This document shows, one piece after another, positions 23,701 through 32,701 of a DNA stretch of 64,000 bases. A model generated the notes under the pieces. The model made no database searches. It saw nothing but the letters and a program-made list of their open reading frames with translations, and had not been told where the DNA came from. Position numbers and translations under genes: made by a program. This stretch comes from Sceloporus undulatus (taxonomy: Eukaryota > Chordata > Lepidosauria > Squamata > Phrynosomatidae). The DNA is taken from assembly GCF_019175285.1 (NCBI RefSeq), contig NC_056523.1, forward strand, positions 115,188,115 through 115,252,114, in the 5' to 3' direction. How positions within the stretch are numbered: position 1 is the first letter of the stretch; each line of letters starts with the position of its first letter.

Positions 23701-26490
23701 TTACTTACTGACATCAGGCTTGAATAAGTTGATGGTCATGGACCGCTCGAATAATCAGCAGCCCCCTTCAGCAAACCAAGGTCATTACCACTAATATGAA
23801 TGATCAAAATGCAGACAGAAGCCCATTGAGCTCCCTGAATAACATAGGAAGGAAAGCATGCCAGTGTGGGCTCCTCTTCCCAAGCCACTAGATTATAGCT
23901 TGGGCACCTGCAGCCCAAAAGAGCAGGACCAGACCTGCTGTTTTTCAATCCACAGAACAAAAAAAACAGAATCTCTGTGCAGAACCTAGAATCTGAAAAA
24001 AAAAAATTAGGAACAGCCAACATTAACACTTATATTTCTTCTTGTCCAAAAATCTCCAACACCTAGCATATGAATAATTCTACTGTCCAAGTCCATCACA
24101 GTAGTTACTGAAACTATGTCAATCCAAAAAGTATGAGCCCTAAACTAAACCCCACTCAGACCCACCCTGGATAGTGATTTCATGCTAACAGTCCACAATT
24201 TATACCTATTGAGAGATGTCTGTATGTCAGAAGAGGGGGCCTGTCTCAGAAGCCCTATCCCATACAACATCATGTAGGCCTAGCATAGGCACAATACCTA
24301 ATAACTATTGTTTGTTGTTAATTTCCCCCAACTCAAACATCTGCAGGACTCTTTTTCTTTCACTGCTCTGCTTAAGTTTTGCACTCATGCCTTTGGCCAG
24401 CCTAATTAAATCTAGCCATCTGGCATGCGGTCTTCCTCTCTTTCTTCTACCCTCAACCTTTTCCATCATTATTGTCTTTTCTAATGAGTCATGCCTTCTC
24501 ATGATGTGGCCAAAGTATGGTCATCTTGACTTCTAGGGATATTTCAGGTTTGATCTGTTCAAGGACCCATTTGTTTTCCTTTCTGGTTGTCCATGGTATC
24601 CTTAGCAGCACTCTTTTCTAGCACATCTCAGATGAGTTGATTTTCTTTTTATCTGCTGTTCAACTCTAACATCCAAACATATTGATGTGGACTCAGTCAG
24701 TTATCCCAGGTGTCCTCGGATGGATAGATGCTTGCTACTTAAACCTGCTGTTTTGAGTAACTGAACATCCCTGCACTCAAAACCTTTACTGGAAGTGTCA
24801 TTCCGAGATGAAACCACTAATTCACTTACCTGTAAAGTACAAAAGAAAGCTATTAAGGGAAAGAGCATAAAACAGCTCATCATAAGAGGAGCAAATGCTG
24901 GCTCAAAGACACCCAAGCCCCTTAGTATAACTGGTGAAAGGGGCTCCCATTTATCAACAACCATACCCCTCTTCCTGGATCACTTTATGAACCCTAAAAA
25001 AACAAACCCATATTGTCAGAAAGTCCTTGATCCTTCAAATATAAGGCTAGAGCTGAGAGTCTATCTGCATGGCCTGCGATAATAGCTAAAATGTGAAAAT
25101 TACATCACTGCTTTAAGGTAACTGTTCATGGTACCAGGGGCAAGCGATAGATTAATGGCCCACACTACCTCACCTCTTCAAGCTGCCATAGATCTGTTAG
25201 CACTGGGCCCAGAAAAACTGCAGCATCTGGAGCAAGATGTCTGAAGTATTTCATCTATTTATGGGACAGAGCATTAGCAAAGCTGTTGTTCACCCCTGCC
25301 ACATGAAGTGCCATAATCAGAATGTTATGCTACAAGCATTGTAGAGTAAAAGATATGACCAAAGGCATAACTCATGGAGACTGAGAACATAATGAATTAA
25401 GGACCTGTATAGCTACTATGTGGTCACATCAGAAGTGAACGGTGGAGTTACCCAACTTCCTCACCAAAATTGTAACAAAGATTGGAAAACATGTTGGAAA
25501 ATATGCCATGTGAGAGCAAAAAGGAGGCCAGCAGAAAGGCCAGCTCACACCATTCCTTGGATCAAAGCTGGGAACATCAGCTGTCCCAAAAACAAACACC
25601 AAACCCGAGGGGACCTGCAGCAACTGATGAAACCTGAATGTCATTCTTGTTAGTTCCTCCTGCCAAAAATAAATACCATTAAAACTCAGAAGGAACTCTT
25701 GCCACACCCTTATATCATCCTTAATCCCTTGTGGGAGCCTAATTCTGTGGTGAAGCTGACATGCATGATATCTTGAATCGCAAGGCCTATGGAGAAGGCC
25801 TCACCAAGAGCTTCTACGCAATATGCAAAATTTAAATGCCAAATAAGCTTCTAAAATTCATAAAGTGTGGCCTTCCAGAGTTGCAAAAGAAAACAGATAT
25901 ATGCTATCTGTTGTTTAATGAAATCAATTCCTGTCTCCAAAATTACTGAGCTATGGCAAGGCCCCTCACGTTTTTCTTGAGTGAGAAGAATGCTCAACTC
26001 TTCCATTAGGAATGAAACTCTGTCATGAAATACATGCAATGGCCAGTCTTAAACTGACCAAGAAACAATCAGGGCCTGCAGAGGCCTAAACAGGGAGCTA
26101 TGAAGCCTGTGCAGTCCTAAACCTAAATAGTTATTAAAAGACCTGAAGAGGAACGAACAAGACTTAAAAGGTCTGTGGTGGTCAAATGTCGCCAGGAAGG
26201 CCTACAAAGGTCTAAGTGGAGCAAAGAGCTGTGCTGTGAACTAATTATGGCCTATAATGTCCATCAAGAGGGAGTAATCCCAAGACCCACTCCAGAGTTA
26301 TCCCTGCTGGTACCCACTAACACCAGTGCAGACCCATTATTAGCCTTAGCTGATGATCGCTCCAGCTGCAACAGATAACAAACCAGTGACAACAATGGGA
26401 ATGCTGCCGTCCAAACAGTGTTCAATTACATGGAGAGATCAAGGACACAGTTAGGCCTATGTTTCCACATTTTTATTACTCTCTCCACAT
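23700..26490 (-). mobile_element. DIRS-like tyrosine-recombinase retrotransposon, fossil
   Basis: Minus-strand pieces resemble the RNase H region, the tyrosine recombinase (about 24964-24701) and the downstream hydrolase-like domain of DIRS elements (about 24029-23736). It is interrupted by a BovB fragment at about 24305-24700. The copy is old and heavily broken, probably by more than ten lesions, and its ends are not resolved. Confidence 0.6.
24305..24700 (-). mobile_element. BovB LINE 3' fragment nested in the DIRS fossil
   Basis: The minus strand reads MRRHDSLEKTIMMEKVEG and [15 protein letters not shown], as in the BovB copy at 9310. It is 5'-truncated and broken. DIRS-like sequence lies on both sides, so the LINE is the younger insertion. 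Confidence 0.75.
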
Positions 26491-26725
26491 GGACTGGGTG
26501 ACATGATGTCCTCCTTTTCCAGGACATATCTTACATTTCAACTTTCTGTCCAGGAAGAATTTAAAGAAGTCCTCCATTTTGAGCATGACTAAGCAGCATA
26601 AATTTACACTTAGGTTTGTTAAGCCTTTGTTTTGTAATGTCCTACATTTTTCTTGAATACCCTACATTTTGCAGTGCTTTGTCCTTCTTTGCAGGACATC
26701 TGTTCACCCTGTCCATGAAGCACTC
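26490..26725. mobile_element. Probable MITE
   Basis: Contains CTGTCCAGGAAGAATTTAAA, GTCCTACATTTTTC and a repeated CCTACATTTT motif, a pattern I associate with a short hAT-like reptile repeat ending in GCAGGACATCTG. Inverted ends are not clear. Confidence 0.4.
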
Positions 26726-27145
26726 TCCCTCTGATCGTCAATGCCAATGAGGAAGCAGAGGGGGCAGTCAGAGCCTATTAAACCTTCTGGCTTTGCCCTC
26801 TCAGGTTCAGTGTCATTGTGCACCACAACGTCTAAACCCTGATCTCCTCATCACTGGGCCCAGCAAATGCGGGTTTCTGACCCAGGTTACTTTGGCTACC
26901 ACTCTGTTCAGCAGGAACAGAGGTCATAACAAGATTACTTAGAAACAAGGAGATACTGTTTTGATATCCTCAGTGAATCCTGTAGTTTGTAATACAAAAA
27001 TGACACAAGCTGTCAGATATAAAAGTAAAACATGTATATTTTCAGATTCTGCACATTTTTTGAGTTTCATCCTGATTAAAAACCAATTTTGAACAGCTTT
27101 CTATCTTAAAGGAGGGCTTAAAATATTTTAAATTTTTATGTTATA

Positions 27146-27399
27146 CAGTGGTACCTCGGGTTACGAAATTAATTCGTTCCGCGGCTAATTTCGTAACCCG
27201 AAAAACCTTCGTAACCTGAATTGCCATAGGCGCTAATGGAAAAAAATAGCTCTCTGCTGCCCTCCGGTGGCGAAATAGCGCCGAGGTTTTTTCGTAACCC
27301 GAAAAAACCTTCGTAAGCCGAAACAATAAATCCCTATGGGATTTTTTCGTATCCCGAAAAATTCGTAAACTGGGTAATTCGTATCCCGGGGTACCACTG
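27146..27399. mobile_element. Tigger-like MITE with TA target duplication
   Basis: 254 bp beginning CAGTGGTACCTCGGGTTACG and ending CCCGGGGTACCACTG, flanked by TA at 27144-27145 and 27400-27401. The interior is repeated GTAACCCGAAAA units facing each other, so the whole element folds back. A sister copy is at 50531-50780. Confidence 0.88.
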
Positions 27400-28143
27400 T
27401 AATTAACAGAAAACTAATAAATTCTAGTATCCTGAAAGGAGATTGGCATCTGCCTGTACAGGAACATTCCAGTAAAACAGTGAAAATAAACAAATATTTT
27501 TTGCAGTCTTTAAACAAGTCCTTGTGTCAAGGCCCCCAATATTTCACACCCCTCTGTCATTTCAGTCCTGCAGCAAGCAGATTACAGATCAGACCTGTAG
27601 AAACAAAATCTTCAGACTTCCCCAATTTCTCATAGTGATTTCTATTCACAGGCAAAGCATTATCTCCCTGCCCCAAACAAACAAACAACCCCTGAACTGT
27701 TATAAAAAAAATATGAATTATAGTGCCAAGTACCCAGATGAACTCTCGAATTTACATATCCCCACCACATATCTGGAGGAACACTGTTACTTATTTAGCC
27801 AAAGTAAGATTGGTCAGAAACAAGGGACAACCATGAAGCATGTCTGTTGAGCACAGAACAACAAATCCTGGAAAGGGGCATGCCGGCTGACACTCTCAAT
27901 AGGAATACGCCATAATGCGACATTTTGCTCCAGGTTCCAACTTTGTTATTTCCTGAAATTATTAATCTGTAACTATAAAATAAATAAATAATAAAATGTT
28001 TATTTATATACCGCCCTATCAAATACCAGGGCGGTGTACAACATCAATACAATACATAATACATAATTAATACAGATTAAAAACACAATTCTGCCAGCGG
28101 CCACACTGGCAGGGGGAGGATCAAAGCATAGTCGGGGTAGGTG

Positions 28144-31100
28144 TTAGGAGAATGCCTGCTCAAATAGTAGGGTCTTCAATCCTTTCCTGAATTGGGCTAA
28201 GGAGGCGACAGCACGGAGCTCGACTGGTAGCGAGTTCCAGAGGTTAGGGGCCAAGATGGTAAAGGCCTTCTTTGATGTAGATATTAACCTTGCCTCTGGC
28301 ACGCTTAAACGCAACTGTCCAGATGATCTGAGTGTGCGGGGCGGAATATATGGGGAGAGGCGGTCCTCTAGATACCCTGGGCCCAAGCCATTTAGGGCTT
28401 TATAGGTAATAACCAACACCTTGTATTGCGCCCGGAAGCGAATAGGCAGCCAATGGAGATCTTTGAGCACTGGTGTTATGTGACTGGCCCTGGACGTGCC
28501 AGTGACCAGTCGTGCTGCCATGTTCTGCACTAATTGTAGCTTCCGGGAATGGTACAAGGGTTGCCCCATGTAGAGCGCGTTGCAGAAATCCAAACGAGAG
28601 GTTACCAGAGCATGTACAACCGTTTCAAGGTTCCTCCGGTCCAGGTAGGGATGCAGTTGGCGTATCCGCCGAAGCTGATAACAAGCACTCCTGACTGTCG
28701 CGTCCACCTGAGATGTGAGATGGAGCGACGAGTCAAGGAGCACCCCCAAACTACGTACAGAGTCCTTCACGGGGAGCGTGACCCCGTTCAGAACAGGTGG
28801 AACCACCGCCATCCCTGGGCCAGGGGAACCTATCACTAGTACTTCCGTTTTCTCTGGATTCAGGCTGAGTCTGTTTTCCCTCATCCAATCCATTACCGAC
28901 TCCAGGCAGACCACGAGAGGAGAGATGCCAACCCCGGTCACTGCATCAGTCGGGGACATAGAGAAGACTATTTGGGTGTCATCAGCGTACTGATAACACC
29001 GCGCCCCATGTCTCCGGATGATCTCTCCCAGCGGTTTCATGTAAATGTTGAAGAGCATGGGAGACAGAATGGCCCCTTGAGGGACCCCAGATGTTAGGGG
29101 CCTCTCATCGGAGCACACGTCTCCCAGCTGCACCATCTGGGACCTCCCAGAGAGGTAGGATCGGAACCACTGGAGCGCAGTGCCCCCGATTCCCACCTCT
29201 GCCAGGCGCCCCAGAAGGATACCATGGTCTATGGTATCGAAAGCCGCTGAGATGTCCAAGAGCACTAACAGGGACACGCTTCCCCTGTCAATGCCCAGAC
29301 GGAGATCATCGACCAAGGCGACCATGGCCGTCTCAACCCCGTAGCCCACCCGAAAGCCGGTTTGAAATGGATCAAGATACTCAGTTTCCTCCAGGATCGA
29401 TTGAAGCTGGATTGCAACCGCCCTCTCGATCACCTTTCCCAAAAATGGCAATAGCGAAACAGGCCGATAATTATTATGCAACAGGGGGTCGAGGGAAGGC
29501 TTTTTCAGCAGAGGTTTTACAATGGCCAATTTTAAGCTGGATGGAAATTGTCCTTCCCCCATAGATGTATTTATAATCCGATGCAGTAAAGAAATTACTG
29601 CCGGGCCCCCCTGAGCCGCTAGCCATGAGGGACAGGGATCGAGAGAGCAGGTCGTCTTCCGAACACTTCCAAGAATCCTGTCCACATCCTCAGTACTCAC
29701 AGACTCAAACTGATCCAGTCTAATCGAGTCCACGGAAGCTCTGGATACCTCTGTTCTAGGTTCTGCTCTAATACTGGGTTCAAGACCTTCGCTTATCCGA
29801 GAGATTTTATCCGCGAAGAAGTTGTTAAATTGGTCACAGCAGGCCTTGGTTGGTTCAAGGATCTGGTTCAGGGTAGGAGGTAGCTGAGTCAGCTCTCTCA
29901 CAACCCTGAACAGCTCTGCCGGACGCGACTCCGCGGACGCGATACGTGCATCATAGAACGAGTTCTTAGCTGCACGCATCGCCTCTCCGTAGTCGTCCAA
30001 CAGACGATCTAGGAGAGTCTGGTCGGATAAGCGCTGGTGTTTCCTCCAGCGCTGCTCTATCCGTCGCAGAACCCGCTTCCTTGCCCGGAGATCTTCCGTG
30101 TACCAGGGCTTTCTCTTGGAAGCAGGCCTGAGAGGGCGCTTGGGAGCGATACTGTATATAGCCCTGGAGAGATCAGTGTCCCAGGTGTTGGTCAGGGCAT
30201 CAACAGTATCGCTGTCATTTCCAACCATATAACCCTCTAGGGCTTCTTGGAACCTACTGGGTTCCATCAGCCTTCGAGGGTGGACCATTCGAATAGGTCC
30301 ACCACCCCCGGGAGGGATCTGGGTAGAAGCCTTGATCTTTGCCTCCACCAGGAAATGATCCGTCCATGACAGGGGGGAAATATTAGATATTTCCGCCCAC
30401 GGATTTTCCATCTCCGAACAAAAGACCAAATCAAGTGTATTACCCGCAGAATGCGTAGGACCCGTAACCAGCTGGGACAGGCCCATGGCCGCCATGGTCT
30501 CCATGAATTCCCGAGCCGCACCGGATGGAACATAGTTGGCCACGAAGGGGATGTTGAAGTCGCCCAGGACAAGTAGCCTGGGCGTTTCCAACAGCAGCTC
30601 CGAGACCAACTGTGTCAGCTCGTTAAGGGAGTCTGTTAGCGCACGGGGTGGCCGGTACACCAACAAAATCCCTAGACTGTCCCTAGCCTTCAGGGTCAAG
30701 TAAATACACTCGATATAGGAAGTTTGACGGAGATGGTTCCTGGTTAAAGACAAGGTGGACTTATAGACCAAGGCAACACCCCCCCCCCGCCCACCTAACC
30801 TGGTCTGGTCCTTAACTGAGTACCCGGCTGGCAGGGCCTGAGCCCACACTGCTTCCCCTTCAGGCCCTAGCCAGGTCTCAGTAATGCAAGCCAGATCACA
30901 GATGTTGTCCTCAAGTAGATTGTAAATTATGTGGGACTTGTTTTTAATGGATCTGGCATTGCATAGGAGCAGAGACAGGGTTTGTGGCATGGTTGGAAAG
31001 ATCCTCAGGTCCTTTTGGTTAGGAGAGGGACAGGAAGGAGAGATAGATATTAAGCATCGATCCCGCCTTCCCCTGGAACGCTGGTCCAATCTCCTACCGC

Positions 31101-31248
31101 CGTATCTCCCCCTGCCCTGCACAACCTCAATAGGAGCCCCGCTTATCTCTAGAGGTTCACCCTCTGCCTCCCCAGCCAAACTGCACACCCCTTCCATATC
31201 TTCCTCCTCCCTCCATAATGCAGCAATGATGGACGGGAGATGGCACAA
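28144..31248 (-). CDS. L2-type LINE ORF2 (endonuclease-reverse transcriptase), 1034 aa
   Basis: The ORF has an apurinic-type endonuclease in the N-terminal third (CNARSIKNK, ETWL, GDFN at residues 229-232, SGNTLDLVF, WTDHFLVEAKI) and a reverse transcriptase with AFDTIDHGIL, SGVPQGAILSP and the catalytic YADD at about 754-757. The conserved L2 tail (LHWLPIRFRAQYKVL, then ALNGLGPGYL) precedes the stop. No stop or frameshift interrupts it. Protein length and motif order match a complete L2/CR1-clade ORF2. Whether the true start is upstream or further inside is unclear; the first 85 residues look nonconserved. Confidence 0.9.
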   Translation of the reverse strand: MCHLPSIIAALWREEEDMEGVCSLAGEAEGEPLEISGAPIEVVQGRGRYGGRRLDQRSRGRRDRCLISISPSCPSPNQKDLRIFPTMPQTLSLLLCNARSIKNKSHIIYNLLEDNICDLACITETWLGPEGEAVWAQALPAGYSVKDQTRLGGRGGGVALVYKSTLSLTRNHLRQTSYIECIYLTLKARDSLGILLVYRPPRALTDSLNELTQLVSELLLETPRLLVLGDFNIPFVANYVPSGAAREFMETMAAMGLSQLVTGPTHSAGNTLDLVFCSEMENPWAEISNISPLSWTDHFLVEAKIKASTQIPPGGGGPIRMVHPRRLMEPSRFQEALEGYMVGNDSDTVDALTNTWDTDLSRAIYSIAPKRPLRPASKRKPWYTEDLRARKRVLRRIEQRWRKHQRLSDQTLLDRLLDDYGEAMRAAKNSFYDARIASAESRPAELFRVVRELTQLPPTLNQILEPTKACCDQFNNFFADKISRISEGLEPSIRAEPRTEVSRASVDSIRLDQFESVSTEDVDRILGSVRKTTCSLDPCPSWLAAQGGPAVISLLHRIINTSMGEGQFPSSLKLAIVKPLLKKPSLDPLLHNNYRPVSLLPFLGKVIERAVAIQLQSILEETEYLDPFQTGFRVGYGVETAMVALVDDLRLGIDRGSVSLLVLLDISAAFDTIDHGILLGRLAEVGIGGTALQWFRSYLSGRSQMVQLGDVCSDERPLTSGVPQGAILSPMLFNIYMKPLGEIIRRHGARCYQYADDTQIVFSMSPTDAVTGVGISPLVVCLESVMDWMRENRLSLNPEKTEVLVIGSPGPGMAVVPPVLNGVTLPVKDSVRSLGVLLDSSLHLTSQVDATVRSACYQLRRIRQLHPYLDRRNLETVVHALVTSRLDFCNALYMGQPLYHSRKLQLVQNMAARLVTGTSRASHITPVLKDLHWLPIRFRAQYKVLVITYKALNGLGPGYLEDRLSPYIPPRTLRSSGQLRLSVPEARLISTSKKAFTILAPNLWNSLPVELRAVASLAQFRKGLKTLLFEQAFS

Positions 31249-31304
31249 TCATTCCCTGCTGCTATTAAGACTCTCTGCCCCAATAAATAAATAAGAGTCC
31301 TCAA

Positions 31305-31485
31305 GTCCTCCTCCGCAGGGCGCTTCCCGGTGGTGCGGGGACTGGTGCTGGCGTTCCTTCAGGGGCCGGCGGGCCGGCCTTAAGGAGAAGCCGCTCCCAC
31401 CAACTCCTCCCCCTTCCAAACGCCGCAGCCGGCGGCTCAGAGTCCTCCTCCGCAGGGCGCTTCCCGGTGGTGCGGGGACTGGTGC
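31305..31485 (-). repeat. Tandem block in the L2 5' region
   Basis: A 44-bp segment (GTCCTCCTCCGCAGGGCGCT onward on the plus strand) occurs at 31305-31348 and again, identical as far as I can see, at 31442-31485, giving a 137-bp period and about 1.3 units. It resembles promoter monomers of LINE 5' ends. Confidence 0.8.
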
Positions 31486-31511
31486 AAGGCACACACTATG
31501 ATGTGTGCCTT

Positions 31512-32059
31512 GAAATTCCTAGTATGCAATACCCATTTCTTGGCAAATGGCCATTGCAACAGTAGAACAGTTTTTCAAGGATTTTACTTTCTATCTTGGC
31601 TAGAAATGTAAGCAATTATAGGTTTTCTGCTGCACTTGCAGTGTCAATTGATCTGTGGCCATCATAGCTTAGTCTCTTATACTGATATATACCATTTGGA
31701 CATCCTCTATGAATTCTCAGTGAGTCACCTTTCTGTTTCTCCCTTGACTTGTTCCATTCTTCTCTTTGGAATTGGCAGTAAGCAAGTCTACACAAAATCT
31801 ATGCCTGAACTCAGCTGTTTTCAGCAGTTTATACTCTGAAAAGTGCATTCACAGGAGGCATATATTTACACAGAGCAGAGATGACAAATTAAGGATGTAT
31901 TTCAACCAAAGATAAATGAGACTAAAAATGCTTACCTGTTCATAGTATCACAGAAGTAACAAAGCAAACCAAAAGAGGGAAGCACTGCCATTTCATTTTT
32001 TAAATTTCTGTACACATTTTAGGCTTCAAATGTGTTTATTAACAAAAAAAATTACAAAT
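31512..32059. other. Intergenic stretch between L2 and SPDL1 3' end
   Basis: No repeat or gene recognised. A minus-strand donor-like AACAG|GTAAGC lies near 31935 without a credible exon. Confidence 0.35.
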
Positions 32060-32547
32060 TGAACACAGTCATTCAAAAGCTTTATTTAACTGAAATATCT
32101 GATTAAGACGTGGACCACATTTAATGCAACTTAAAAAGAGCAGCAACATATTTACAGTGTTAACTCGAAAATGTGGTGGGGGAAGAAAAAACCACAAATA
32201 TACATTTTGCTTTATCCCAACAGGCTCACTACAAGTACCACATTCTCCTAAGTAGAATATAAAAAAAATATTACATATAGCCCTTTTTTAAATTACTTGA
32301 AATTATTACAGTGTTTTTGCTATGTTGGCTAATGGATTGACATGCTTACCTTCCCTCACCGCATAAATATTTGAACTTTCAGTGTTATACCTACTCAGCT
32401 GAGTGTATCATTAAAGACCATATTCTCAAAGTTTGAATAGTCAATTAAAAGCGCTGCAAGAGGAGGTCAAACTTTATGTCCCAATATGGTGGTGTACAAT
32501 TGAATATGTAAGGCCTTCAACTGGGGGAAAGGTTATGGGGCAACACA
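32060..32547 (-). other. SPDL1: SPDL1 3' UTR
   Basis: AT-rich sequence after the TAA stop, with no repeat recognised. On the minus strand an AATAAA signal lies at 32086-32081 and a second at 32040-32035. Cleavage would fall near 32060 or just beyond 32020. Confidence 0.6.
32081..32086 (-). terminator. Polyadenylation signal AATAAA of SPDL1
   Basis: A canonical AATAAA on the minus strand about 460 bases after the SPDL1 stop. The next downstream landmark is the L2 element at 31485. Confidence 0.55.
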
Positions 32548-32701
32548 TTATTGGTGAGTACACTGAGCATCAGGACCTTGTTTGGAAGACATGTATACTC
32601 TAGGGTAAATTTTCTTTTTGTCTTTCTTCTCACATTTACTTGTCTCTTCAGCTGCACCAGCACAGTTTTCTTCTGTCCTTGCTCCTGGTCCAGATATCAA
32701 C
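32548..32701 (-). CDS. SPDL1: SPDL1 last coding exon with CTHQ farnesylation box
   Basis: 154 bp: one base completing Arg, 50 codons and a TAA stop. It ends YMSSKQGPDAQCTHQ, aligned with human YVSSKSTPETQCPQQ. The terminal C-x-x-Gln is a farnesyltransferase-type CaaX box, needed in human Spindly for binding RZZ at the kinetochore. The exon lies 7.6 kb beyond the preceding one. Confidence 0.93.

Larger units (their letters stand above)
27977..31485 (-). mobile_element. Near-complete L2-type LINE with intact ORF2
   Basis: About 3.5 kb. It has a GC-rich 5' region (31485-31249) with a partly duplicated block, one uninterrupted ORF, and a 3' tail ending GGGCGGTATATAAATAAA followed by A/T-rich sequence at about 27977. 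No target duplication was found. High GC content and an open frame set it apart from every other LINE copy in the window and suggest recent insertion. It lies between SPDL1 and DOCK2, same strand as both. Confidence 0.88.

Noticed and set aside
28512-29564. Plus-strand frames across the L2
   Set aside because: They are shadows of the GC-rich L2 ORF2 on the minus strand.
31936-31995. Possible minus-strand exon ending at a GTAAGC donor
   Set aside because: No convincing acceptor, no similarity to DOCK2 or SPDL1, and it lies downstream of the SPDL1 polyadenylation signals.
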